From Phytophthora hibernalis (taxonomy: Eukaryota > Oomycota > Peronosporomycetes > Peronosporales > Peronosporaceae), in the NCBI GenBank assembly GCA_012656075.1, contig JAAKBF010000252.1:1-64000 (forward strand): a stretch of 64,000 nucleotides of DNA, read 5' to 3'. Position 1 is the stretch's first letter. Each line of letters begins with the position of its first letter. Below, in pieces: positions 34,158-44,263 of this stretch. The notes under the pieces were generated by a model. It was not told the origin of the DNA. It ran no database searches and saw only the letters and a program-made list of their open reading frames with translations. A program made the position numbers and the translations under genes.

Positions 34158-34865
34158 CTCGTCATGGCGTACCATCCATAAAGAGGGCCTCTACCGGTAT
34201 TAGAGGCCCAAGACGTGTGTGTGAGAGTCCCAATCTTTTTCGCCACCACGAAAGGCTTCATTCAATTCCAATGCATGTAGGGTAGTCCCTTGTGCTCGTA
34301 GGGGTGACGGCCAACATGGTCGAATACAAATCTCGACTCAAGTGGGAATTGACTACGTGGTACCGAAAAGATTGTATTAAGTCCGAAATCGTACTTAGCA
34401 TCGAAATAGTAAGTCGAAGTTATTTATCGGTCACCGTGCCCATTTAGACGATCAAATTGGGTATGTGCCCCGTCTGCGTCTGTAAGCGCTAAAAACCTCA
34501 GATGGGAGCCAATGGAAAAACCTCGGAACTATCCGGCGGCTGAGCAGGGCGCCGCCACTGCGTTCGCTCATTTTGCTCAAGTCTCACAGTAAACGCGGCG
34601 TGGTGGATAGAGAAGAGAAACAACAGGTGACGCTGAGGCAGGGCTCATTGCTGCTTTGGCCCAGATACAGAGAGAAACGACAGGAGAGCGCACAACCGGT
34701 TGCCTTCCCCACTTTTCACTTTACAGCAATCTCAGCAGACAGACCCCATGCTCGCGGTCATGTCGGTGAGCGGAGGCTCACGGAGAACCACATCCCAGCC
34801 CACGAAAGCGAGACTCCGCAAGCGCCTGCGCAAATGTCTGCCGCACTTTCACGCAAGCGACCCCC
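34158..34865 (+). repeat. Right arm of the large inverted repeat
   Basis: Inverted match to 27763-28718. It contains the upstream region, initiator, 5' leader and first 39 codons of the intact HIT gene, so this arm is the likely source and the left arm the copy. Confidence 0.9.
34566..34581 (+). promoter_or_regulatory. Oomycete-type initiator of the HIT gene
   Basis: GCTCATTTTGCTCAAG, whose first ten bases fit the oomycete transcription-start consensus GCTCATTYYN. It lies about 180 bp before the chosen ATG at 34748, a plausible 5' leader. Confidence 0.55.
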
Positions 34866-35773
34866 AAGCAGAAGCGAACCACAACGTTCGTGACAGCGAG
34901 TCCGTCGCCGTCAGGATGCCCGCGCGCGCCAGTGCACCCACGCCGTCGGCACACGCCCTCAACGTCACCGTGGACGCCAACCACTCGTGGTCCGACACGG
35001 AGGAGATGTCCCCTGTCTCACTCAAGCCGGACCAGCGTCTCAAGAAACGGTATCAGAACGACAGTTCCTCTGCCTGTTCGTCACCGTCGTCAGAGTCGTC
35101 GTCCTCCTCTTCGACGTCCTCGACAGGTTCGCTCTCCAAGAAGGGCGTCACGTACGGCCACGACGGCGCGCTGGTCTCCTGCCGCTTCTGTGAGATTCTG
35201 CAGTCGGGTGACGAGCCTTTCCTCTATGAAGACGAGGACGTAGTCGTGTTCCGCCCATTGGCCCCCGTGGTCGTCAGCCACATCCTCGTGGTGCCGCGCC
35301 GGCACATTCGCAACGTGAACAAGCTCACGCCTGATGATGCGGCGTTGCTGCGTCGCATGCGGGAGATCGCCACCTTAGTGCTCAGGGAAATGCCGCGCCC
35401 TTCAGTCGTACGAGCTCCTTCAAAGGCAGAGAAGGCCCACGACGTCGCTGAGGACTGCACGGACGACGAAGACTCCGAGTCCGACTTTAAGTTCGCATTC
35501 CACTCGCCGCCGTTCAACAGTATTGATCACGTGCACATGCACGCCTTCCGCACACGTGACGGCCGTTTCGGCTGCGTCGGCTCCATCAAATACCGCACAG
35601 AGACCTGGTGGTGCCGCTCGTTTGACGAGGTCATGACTCGTCTTGGACTTCGCAAGCAGCGCGAGAGTGACGCGTCGACTGTCGAGTCGGTCGCGAAGAA
35701 AAAGGGCACAGGAGACACCATGCGAGTCATCCGACCTGTGGCCGCATGCATTCCAACGAGTCCATGGTCTTAA
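34748..35773 (+). CDS. HIT-domain protein, HINT3-like nucleotide hydrolase with long Ser-rich N-terminus
   Basis: 341 residues from the first in-frame ATG; an ATG four codons later is an alternative. Residues 1-140 are basic then Ser-rich (a long Ser run near 115-130) and look disordered. The HIT domain follows: Cys-x2-Cys at about 145-148 (CRFCEIL), the ILVVPRRH strand, and the histidine triad HVHMHAF at about 261-267. After the triad, WWCRSFDEVMTRL resembles the C-terminal segment of HINT3, a family of adenosine 5'-monophosphoramidases. An acidic insert (DCTDDEDSESD) sits between the two halves of the domain, so it is longer than the usual HIT protein. All key residues are present, so it should be active. 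It is convergent with the PPR gene ending at 35943. Its 5' end is duplicated at the edge of the tRNA array. Confidence 0.88.
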   Translation: MLAVMSVSGGSRRTTSQPTKARLRKRLRKCLPHFHASDPQAEANHNVRDSESVAVRMPARASAPTPSAHALNVTVDANHSWSDTEEMSPVSLKPDQRLKKRYQNDSSSACSSPSSESSSSSSTSSTGSLSKKGVTYGHDGALVSCRFCEILQSGDEPFLYEDEDVVVFRPLAPVVVSHILVVPRRHIRNVNKLTPDDAALLRRMREIATLVLREMPRPSVVRAPSKAEKAHDVAEDCTDDEDSESDFKFAFHSPPFNSIDHVHMHAFRTRDGRFGCVGSIKYRTETWWCRSFDEVMTRLGLRKQRESDASTVESVAKKKGTGDTMRVIRPVAACIPTSPWS

Positions 35774-35942
35774 CATCGATCGAGAGTCTGGGCTAGTAGC
35801 TTGTAGAAAATGAGAGGAGACAGGAATGTCTCTCAGTATTTAAAACGAACATCTTCTGATCGAAGGAAGATATATCTCTATGAATGCAAGACACTTTGTT
35901 TGCACTTGATCGACGAGGGATATCTGTGCGCACTCGTGGAAC

Positions 35943-38318
35943 TTACACAGACGCATTCTCGGTTTCGGCTATCTTCACGGTCTTGATCGCGTTCCAAGTC
36001 TCCATGATTTTGTTGAGGTCAGCAGGGTTGTGCTGCTTCTTGTTCAGGGGTGCTCCTAACGCCTTCACTGCGCCAGCATGGACAGCATTCACATCTTCAA
36101 TGCTTCCCACCTCGGCAGCAGTTTCCAACAGCGTCGTAAAACAAGAGATTGGTAGTGCGTAGTTGTCATGACGAATCTGCGCAGCTTGATGGTAGCCTTC
36201 TATCACAACGAGCTTCCTGCGTTTCGATTCATCGCTTTCGTCCTTGCCTCCACAAAGCTCCGGTATCACCAAGCGTAAAACCGCCTTACTAGGCGCAACG
36301 CTACGCTTCGTCATGTCTTTCCAGACCACCATAAAATCTTCCTCGGTAAAGATTTTGGACTCACCGGAGTTTAGTTTGCTCATGGCGCCAAAGACGTAAT
36401 GGAACTCTACCGCACGAAAGGGTATCCCGTCTGACTCGAGCTGATCCAGCATGCTAAAACCAAGCCCAGCTCTTTTGAAGCCAAAGCGATTCGTAGAATG
36501 TCACGCACTGCGTGCCCTGGATCGAAATGCAGCGCACCGAGCGCTTCAGAACATGCATAAAATCCTCTTGACGCTTTGTAGCATCTTCAAGGATGTTTGT
36601 ATCCTTTAGAGCTTCAGCGATCTGCCCAGACACCTGTTTTAGTAATTCCAGTGCAGCATTCGTGTCTTCGTATTGCTTGAAGCGCATCAACGCGTCCCGA
36701 ATGCGAAAAATGCGCAGACCCTGGAATTGCATAGCCAAAAGGCTTCATACGCGATGCGGTTGTCACGCCGCTTGCCCTTGCCGCCAAACAAACCCACTAT
36801 GCGTGAGAGTGCATGTTTGAAATCTCCACGCACACACATGAACCCATGCAGCAAAGTGCGGACTTTGTCCACCTCTTGGTTCTGCGAGTATGCCTCAATT
36901 GCCAGATCAGCGAGCCATGCTGGGACAATAGTAGCTTCGTCGTTCGAAGACGTTAGGTCCTGCTGTGCATCTCCTGGCAGCATGTCGTTGCTTACGGGCA
37001 ACGCATACAAGTCCACAATCGCTGCAGCCTGGACAAACTTGCGAGTCTCTAGTAGTTCATGCAGCAACGGCATGTCCGCCTCCTTCGTTCGCGACAGAGC
37101 TTCTGCTTCTTCTTCTGCTAGACCGCTAGACACTGAAACTGTCGGTGTCAACATGAACGGGGTGCCATGCAAATGCTGCTGGTTGCGAGCGATGAGAGCA
37201 TGCGTACGGTCATTGAATGGCACACCATTGTCGTGCATCTCTTTCAGCGTAAGAGCCAATTCATTTCCAGGCGAACCCGCGATACCCAGCTCCTCAATAG
37301 TCTCCAATAATGCCGGGTATTGGGCTGGCTGCAGTATTAGGCCAAAACGACGGCGGTTCGCTAAAATGGCAAGCGCGTGCTGAGGTCTTGAGTTCCCGCG
37401 ACACACGAGGATTAGTTTCATAAGCGTCTGTGGGGACAAGCGGCTTTGCGACCTCCGGTAGAAGTCAAACGCTGCGTCGGGTTCTCCTGCGATTCCCAAA
37501 CTCGTGATGACGCGGTTAATATCGGCCTCATGCCACTTCCGGCCATCTTGTGGATTCAGCTTTTCTGCAGCAGCCACAACCGTCTTCACATTGCCATTTT
37601 TCGCTTGAGCAGTCATCACGCGCGTCGCGATTTCGATCGACGGTCTTACGCCGTTCACTTCCATCTCGCGCAACAGTGTCTTCATCCCGGTATAGTCTTC
37701 AAGCATGATAGCAGCAGTAATTCCAAGGCGATAGACGATCTCGGGCGGGGCTAGACCCAGCTCGGGATCATATCTTGTCATTGCAAGCTCAAAAATGCTA
37801 CGCATCCTCTGCGGGTCCTTCGCAGTCACGAGGACACTGAACATCTGCCCATACATTTCGAAGCTCACGCGCTCCAAGTAGTGGCTCTCCATGTAACTGA
37901 AAGCGTCGCCCTGAAGCTTGACAAGTCTGCGAAGTTTCGCGATCTCGTAGAAGTCCTGGGCGATTTCAGGTGACACCTCGCTGCCACCTTCTGCTTCGCT
38001 GATCAGCTTCTTCCACAATAACGGCAGCGTCTGCCTCACCTTCAACATCACTTCAGGTCCGTGAAATTCTTGCAATTCAATCCACGGCCGCTGCACCAGC
38101 TCGGACAGCGCAATGTCGCCCACTTTGACATCATTGGCCCGCGTCTTGTACGCTCCACTGCGAGCGTTGGGAGCCGAAGAAAACGCTTGACTTGATGCAG
38201 ACAGATGCTGGGAGAATGGTAGGTATAGCGGGAGGTGAGTGCGGGACCTAGGGACGTCTACGCGACGTGTAGAGCGGCGGGCCACTGCCGCGGAACTGCT
38301 CGCCAATCGCCGCCACAT
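35943..38318 (-). CDS. Mitochondrial PPR-like protein 1, reading frame interrupted
   Basis: About 790 codons. I start at the ATG at 38318, which begins a typical mitochondrial presequence (MWRRLASSS, rich in Arg/Ser with no acidic residues); in-frame sequence upstream is not protein-like. The body is helical repeat sequence of degenerate PPR type, related to RNA-binding organelle factors. It is a paralog of the next gene: NYGQMF/VYGEMF-type repeats, the ILANR segment and the FQGL segment occur in both. The frame breaks near 36737-36740 (T4 on the coding strand; a fifth T restores the frame and aligns with the paralog) and again between 36452 and 36500 (runs of A and T). I infer under-called homopolymers rather than a dead gene, but pseudogenisation is possible. 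Exact RNA target unknown. Confidence 0.75.
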
Positions 38319-38568
38319 TTGACTATAGTGATTGAAAATCAACCAATCCGATGGCGAGCAATATTGGCCCCACGTTGATACAGCGGATACGCTGTGTTTT
38401 TGGTGTTGGTGTTGCTCGTGTATGCATTTTTTTCTTGTGGTATTTATCTCTTTCATCTTCTAGCTGACTGTCTATCGTGTTGGCACTAATTCCGTTGTAT
38501 GCTTCGTCACTGATGCACTGGAGTGTTGTCAACTGCGAGGTTCACAAAGAAGGTTGGCGGTGGTGCCT

Positions 38569-41304
38569 CTACTCCTCGTGGTTCGACTTCCTCTCCTTGT
38601 GCTCCCAGTGCTTCCTCGGCTGAGCGCTCAGATTCGCATTAATCTCATCCATCGCCTCCTGGCCCAGAAGAGTGGTCATAGTGTCACGCAGCACAAGCGC
38701 CTGCTTCCAGAGGCCGCCTTTCTCGCTCGTCTTCAAAGCCACGCTGTACATGGTCTTCACTTTCCGAATCGCGTGGACGTCGCCACGCTGACGCCGGAAG
38801 TAGGCAGTCTCAATGTTTCCCTTTCCGTCTTCAGCGGGGACACTTCGTTCAGGTTGCCCTTCTCGAAGAGGCGAATGATTTCCAACGCCTTCAGCGAGAG
38901 GTCCTGCTGACGGGCCAAGTGCACCAGCTCGTAGGCATCAGCTAACGGCACCACAAAGTCGCGTTCTTCCAAGAGCACCACCATGCTGTCGATGATTTCC
39001 AGGTGCTGGGTTTCCATGGCGCTGCGCAGCACTGCCAACACAGCACGGTACGTATACCCACCGCACACGTCAGGCATCTGCATCACGAGCTCTTCGGCTT
39101 CTTCGACGTGTCCTTCGCTCGCAAGCTTTGACACCATGATGGCCACCCAGCTGCGTGGTACACCAAGTTTATCCTTGTCACTCAAGGAAGCTACAGCCTC
39201 CTCGAACAGCTGCTTCACCTCCGTGATGTCGCCCTCTCGGGCCGTAAAACTCAGCAGAGTCTCGTAGCACAAGTGCGGCAAGACGTAGGTGTCATTAGGA
39301 TCGTCTTGGGCTTCGGCAAAAGCCTCTAGCAGTTCCAGACGCTGTTGCTTGTCGGCATTGGTGGTGTAAGCGGGGCACAAATAACCCACGACAGCTCTGT
39401 TCACCTTCAAACCCCGGGCCTTGAGGTCCTTGAGCACTGTTTGGACGTCGGTATTGTCGTACAACGCCTTTTGCTTCTTGTTGTTGTCCTTGTTGCGGTT
39501 ATCCTTGTTGCGGTTAGAGGTCGGCAGGTGCTTTCGCATTGAGCTCAGAATCGTGACATAGTTGGACTGCGACACCTTCAGGCCGCGGCTCTTCATCTTA
39601 CTCAAAGTCTCCAGGGCCTCCGCGAGCCTGCCATTTTCTACCAGCGTCTGCAGAGTCAGGTTGATTATCTTGCCGATGTTAAAGTTCACAAAACTTGTCG
39701 ATCTCTCGACATTCTCGCCCGCATCTTCCTCACGGCTCACTCCAGCAGTCATGGGCTCATTTCTGCCATCCTTTCCCCAATATGAAGCTAGCACCTGGTC
39801 GAATAGAACCATAGCGGCATCAACGTCATGGAAACGGCGGAACAACATCATGGTGTCGTCCACGCGATAAATCTGGAGACCTTGGAAAAGCATCGCTTTG
39901 CTGGCGTTGTAGCTAAGCTCGTCTCCAATCTTGGTTTTCAACTTTACGTAGTGGGTGAAGACCTCAATCAGAGGATAGGCATACTTGCCGTGAACCGAAG
40001 AAAAACCCTTGACGAGAGCAGCCACCTTTTCATGCTGGTTCGACCTAATGTACGAACGCACAGCATCTCTAGCGACTGAGGGACTCACAAGCAGTGCGCC
40101 TTCAGGAGTTCACCTTCAAAATCACCCGGCAGCTGCGACTTCTCGACAGGCTTTGCAATCGAGTCTACCAGGGCAGCAGCATCACTTGAATTTCCTTCCG
40201 CAAGCATCTCACGAAGGCGCGGGCTTAAAGTGAAACCAGCAGCCTTGCTCTTGCTGGGATCGGCAACAAAGTTTGTATCCTTCAGGAACGCAGCATTGCG
40301 CTCGATAATGTTGCTTGTTCTTGTATCGAATCGCACGTTGTTCTCCACCATCTCCTCCAAAATTCCCTTGATTTCGTCGTTACGCTCCAGCGTCTCCAGA
40401 GTCATCATGATACGGTTGTACCCACGCGCATCGAGACGCAAATCGAACTTCGTACGGTTTGCCAGGATGTCGGAAGCCTGCTGCTTGCAGTTGTTGCTAT
40501 TGCAAACGCTCAGCAGTGCGATAAGCGTGCCGCCGTTCAATTTCATGCTCGAGTTGCTGTAGAACTCAAAGGATTTGGCAGGCTGCTCGATGATGCCCAT
40601 GCTGAGAATGACGCGGTCAATGCACGACTCGTGCCAGTAGCCGATCTGCGGGTCCACCGAGTCGTAGAACTCCTGCACCTTCTCCACGTCGCCCCTGCGC
40701 GCATACGCCATCATGAGTCTCGACGTGATCTCGTTGGTGGTTTCATGGCCAGCATCGGTCATTTCTTGCCACGTCTTGATCGCCGAGTCCATGTCTTCGT
40801 TCTGCAGATAACCGACGATACCGAAGCGGTAGATCATCTCCGGCACCGCCTTGAAGCGCGGCTTGGCCGTCTCGTAGATCTGGATCAGGCGTCTGGCGTT
40901 GTTCTTGCGTTGCAAGATGCGGAACATTTCGCCGTAGACTGCAAAGTTGATGTGCATAGGGTACTTCTCATCCAAGAAGGCGAAGGCGTCCATCATGACC
41001 CCACGGCGCGAGTCTTCTGCGCCGCCGTGAACAGGTCGATGATCTCGTCGCTGGTCACGTCTTCGCGCGCAATGGCGTCGGCCAACTCGCCCTTGAGCGC
41101 CTTGGCCACTTTGCCGATCTTGGACTCTCCCACTTCATCGCGCAAGTTGCGTGCAGAGAGGGAGAGCAGCAGCTCGCGGTCCACGCCAGCGATGTTAGTG
41201 AAGTAGTGGACGCTGCCAAGTTGCTGCACCGCCATTGGCGCAGGCAGGCGAGCAGCTTCGCTCCGCAATTGGCGGAGCGCCGCAACACGACACGCACGCC
41301 ACAT
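38569..41304 (-). CDS. Mitochondrial PPR-like protein 2, reading frame interrupted
   Basis: About 910 codons, starting at the ATG at 41304 with an Arg/Ala-rich mitochondrial presequence (MWRACRVAALRQL). The rest is a series of ~35-residue helical repeats of PPR type, for example near 40880-40800 (EMIYRFGIVGYLQNEDM) and 40470-40380. A Lys/Asn-rich insert lies at 39470-39520 (NRNKDNRNKDNNKKQK). The protein is paralogous to the neighbour at 35943-38318, 250 bp downstream in the same direction, suggesting a tandem duplication. Frame shifts fall at 40999-41002 (G4 on the coding strand; a fifth G restores the frame), near 40088 and near 38760. Its start is only 140-175 bp from the divergent RIIa-domain gene, so the two probably share a promoter region. 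Confidence 0.77.
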
Positions 41305-41444
41305 ATTTGTACTGGAGAGACGGGTGTAGGAAGAGCTTGGTGGCTCTTTGTGCTTTTGATGTGCAGCTCCCTTCCAGTGGGCGGTGGGCAGTGGCCTGGT
41401 TTTTCACTTGAACTGAGTAAGGGATAGATTGTGTATGCCACATC
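41305..41444. promoter_or_regulatory. Divergent promoter region between PPR2 and the RIIa-domain gene
   Basis: These 140 bp separate two genes transcribed outward. It must hold both start regions. A TTTTTCACTTGAAC stretch near 41400 resembles an oomycete initiator for the plus-strand gene; no clear one was seen for the minus strand. Confidence 0.45.
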
Positions 41445-41477
41445 ATGGCCTGGCACCGAAACGACGCAGGATTGAAA

Positions 41478-41816
41478 ATGGAGGATACGGCGTCTATGGG
41501 GAAGATGCAGGTGCTGACACCGCAGCAATTGTCCGCTCTGAATGAAGCGAAGGTTGAGCAATGATGCAGTCAATATTTTAACTGTATATTGAGCTCTCTT
41601 GGTGCTTAAACTTACCACGTTTCCGTTTGTGGACAGGTGATGATCCGCATGGACAACGAACAGTATCTGCGAGACCACCCGGACGTGGCCAAGCTTACAC
41701 GAGCTCTGGTGCGCGGCATCCTGCGGAATCGACCTGCCAATCCAGGCACTTACGCCTACCAGTTCTTCTCGAGAGACCACGCAGCCATCCGTCAAGATCT
41801 AGATGCAAAGGAATAA
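41478..41816 (+). CDS. RIIa-domain protein, RIIAD1-like (ciliary), one intron
   Basis: Two exons, 41478-41552 and 41637-41816, joined across an 84-bp GT-AG intron, give 84 residues. This is close to the size of animal RIIAD1, which has about 90. The product reads LTPQQLSALNEAK, then IRMDNEQYLRDHP, then TRALVRGILRNRP and AYQFFS. That is the dimerisation/docking fold of the PKA regulatory subunit, as in the RIIa family (conserved NEKYLR.HP and RP...FA..YF pattern). Such proteins are found in cilia and radial spokes, which fits an organism with flagellated zoospores. An in-frame ATG at 41445 would add 11 residues; I prefer 41478 because family members start shortly before the LTxxQL helix. Convergent with the CK2 gene. 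Confidence 0.82.
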
Positions 41817-42063
41817 GCAGTGAACGATGCAAAACTTGAAAGCCACACATGAAAAGTAAAGGTTCGTATACACGTTACACCGCCACACTCACACTATCGC
41901 CTCCTATCACGCCGTCAAAATTCAATGAAGGCAAACGTATCCATCCTGCCTCGCCAGTCTCGTCGCCCGCACAGGTACTTAACCCTCCGCGTTCTCGACA
42001 CTGGGCGTGGCATGTCCTTGTATTATGTTCTCGCTCTGTTATCTAGGCCCCGGCCGTTTCTTC

Positions 42064-42180
42064 TTCTCGTCGCGCTGCTCTGACAGCGGCAGCTTCTTGC
42101 AGATCAGCACCGCCTCCAAACCAGCGCTCAGTTCTTCTTGTTCAAGCCCCTCCATTTCTCGGAACGCGGGGCTGAGCACA
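42064..42180 (-). other. 38-codon open frame just downstream of the CK2 alpha stop
   Basis: An ATG-initiated frame (MEGLEQEELSAGLEAVLICK ...) runs for 38 residues on the same strand, about 35 bp after the CK2 alpha stop, to a TAG/TAA cluster near 42040. It has coding-like codon choice and a Lys/Arg/Pro-rich end. It could be chance sequence in the 3' UTR, a small protein, or an alternative C-terminus. The coordinates are approximate and I cannot assign a function. Confidence 0.3.
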
Positions 42181-43496
42181 TTACGCACTCGAGTCGGATA
42201 CGCTGGTGATCTCATCGGTGTGATGCCCGCTACCACGCAGCTTCTGCTCGGCTGCATCGCGCACAGGCTGGAAGTACGCGTGCTGCATGGCCTCCTTCGC
42301 TGTTAGCCGCTCCTGATGGTCGTAACGCAGCAGGCCGTCCAGGAAGTCGATGGCCTCGGGGGACACCAAATGCTTGTTCTCTTGTGTGATAAACTTCTCC
42401 CACGGCTTCTTCGTGTGCGTGCCTAAGATGCCGTCATACTGCGGGTCCAGCTCCAAGTCGTACGTCGTGAGGTAGTCAAACAGCTCGTCCGTGCCCTTCA
42501 CCTTGGCGATCTTCACCAGCTGGTCGCAATTGTCGTGGCCGTGGAAGAACGGCTCCTTGCGGAAGATCATGGCCGCGAACATGCAGCCCAGACTCCACAT
42601 GTCCAGCGAGTAGTCGTACTCCTGCATGTCCACGAGAAGCTCCGGTCCCTTGAAGTAGCGACTGGCCACGCGCACATTGTACTCGCGACCCGGGTGGTAA
42701 AACTCGGCGAGCCCCCAATCAATCAGACGCAGCTGACGCTTTTCGTGGTCGATCATCACGTTGTGCGGCTTGACATCGCGGTGCATGATACCGTTCGCGT
42801 GGCAGTAGTCAAGGGCCTTGAGCAGTTCGAATAGGTAGTAGCGGATGTCGAAGTCGCTCAGCGTCGGGTACAGCGTCTTGAAGTCCGTGTTGTTCACGTA
42901 CTCGGTCACCAGGCTGGGGTCTTGGACTGCGGGTCACGAACCACATCCAGCAGCTGGACAACGTTCACTCCTCCCGACAGGTTCTGCAGGATCTTGATTT
43001 CACTATTAAAATAACACCAAAGTGAGTTTCTGACAACCAACAGCATGACCAGACGAACTCACCGCTTGATCTTTTCTTCTTGACGGGCTTGAGGATCTTG
43101 ATGACGCAGCGCGAGTTGCTGGCCACATTGTAGCCCTCAAACACCTCACTGTACTTGCCGCGGCCGATCTTGCGGATCACCTCGTAGTTGTCTTGGTCGC
43201 TGTACAGTCGAAAAACGTTCTGTGAGTTCCCCAAACGACCTTCCCTACCAATACAACAGTGTACACGCCCCTCCACGGTCAAGATGCACTAAAAGGCCCT
43301 CCGAGCGCCTATTCTAGTGCCTATTCCCCTCCAAAATGAAAGATTTCCAAGGGGGAGGGCGAAGTGAAGAGGGAGGGCGACAGAATACAAAGTAAAGACA
43401 AGGAACGCACCCCCAGGCCACGTTGAGCGTCTCGTAGTCCCAATACTCGCGCGGGCGCGTCTCGTTCACGTCGCAGTACACACGTGCACGACTCAT
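42181..43496 (-). CDS. Casein kinase 2 catalytic subunit alpha (two introns)
   Basis: Ser/Thr kinase of the CMGC group that forms the CK2 holoenzyme with beta subunits. Exons on the minus strand are 43496-43411, 43199-43063 and 43002-42181, with GT-AG introns of 211 and 60 bp. Motifs in order: EYWDYETLNVAWG, glycine loop GRGKYSEVFEG, VIK lysine in CVIKILKPVKKK, EYVNNTDF, catalytic HRDVKPHN, the CK2-specific DWG in place of DFG (IDWGLAEFYHPG), and RVASRYFKGPELL. The length of about 348 residues is normal. Two one-base gaps break the frame: at 43072-43075 (A4 on the coding strand, expected A5 in KKKKIKR) and at 42916-42919 (C4, expected C5 in SKTPSL). A near-invariant essential kinase with two such gaps points to sequencing error. 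Confidence 0.93.
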
Positions 43497-43877
43497 AGCA
43501 GCTCCTCCGTGGTCACCGCCTTTTGGCCTTCTCGCGCCTTTGGCTTCTGTCAGCGACGAGTTCGTGCCATACAAACGCAAGTTTAATGTTTTCACTTGGT
43601 GTTTGTAAGATGTACGGAAATTCGAACTTAAAATAAGGCATAATGTAAGGCATAATGGTGTGTACACAAAAACAGACGGTGCGAACGGTGATGACTCGAG
43701 GATGGGCAGAACGAGCATTGGTGCAATACTAAAATCAAGTCACATCTGGAAAGCACTGAGGATGGGCTACCCGCAAGAACGGATGGCACCCTGCTGATGT
43801 TTTGCTCAGCTTCGCTTCGCAAAGGCAGTCGCTGCGCTCCTGCAAGAAAGAAATTGTAACTCCGGCCCAGTACAATG
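43497..43877. other. Upstream region of CK2 alpha, no gene seen
   Basis: Should contain the CK2 promoter and 5' leader. No clear oomycete initiator was recognised. Short minus-strand frames have no domain. Confidence 0.3.
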
Positions 43878-44070
43878 TGTTGGAAATGGGTATATGTTGA
43901 TGTGGTTACAGCTGTCTGTGACCCTGTATAACAGAGATCGGTCCTCTCGACCCGATCATTACATTTCTAGAAGATTCTCGGACTCGCAACAGACAGAAGG
44001 TTAGCTACGAGAGATCCTCAAATGCATCGGTTCCTAAATCACCACCAAGCTCTCAAGTTCTTATCCAGCA
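43878..44070 (+). repeat. Copia-type LTR (probable)
   Basis: Begins TGTTGGAAATGG and ends near CCAGCA. It is directly followed by GTATCGGCC, which resembles an initiator-tRNA primer-binding site, and by the start of a Copia gag frame. No second LTR was found in the window. Confidence 0.45.
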
Positions 44071-44129
44071 GTATCGGCCTTTCAACAGGGTTATGAGCCC
44101 TAGACAACTCGCACACCAAGGTTAGAAAG

Positions 44130-44263
44130 ATGAACGACACGTCCAAGACCGAAGGACTCCGTATGGATGGGATGGCAAGGATTGGCGACGATACAAGTGG
44201 ACGATGCGGACGATCTTTCGGGAGCACGGCCTAGTAGACGTCGCTGAAGGGAAGATTAAGCGA
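44130..44263 (+). pseudogene. Start of a Copia gag gene
   Basis: From the ATG at 44130 the frame reads MNDTSKTEGLRMDG. After a one-base shift near 44175 it reads DGKDWRRYKWTMRTIFREHG, matching the N-terminal part of Copia gag proteins (a short substrate-like W-x-x-Y/W-K-x-x-M region). Coding resemblance ends near 44263, so only the first ~45 codons remain. Confidence 0.5.

Noticed and set aside
34573..34747. Upstream start for the HIT gene (TTG at 34700, or other frames from 34573)
   Set aside because: TTG starts are not expected in this kind of genome, and the leader is not protein-like. The first in-frame ATG is at 34748.
36673..37383. 236-codon plus-strand frame
   Set aside because: Lies antisense inside the PPR1 gene, whose product is clearly protein-like; shadow frame.
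41055..41795. 246-codon minus-strand frame antisense to the RIIa gene
   Set aside because: It overlaps the start of PPR2 and the antisense of the spliced RIIa-domain gene, both better supported.
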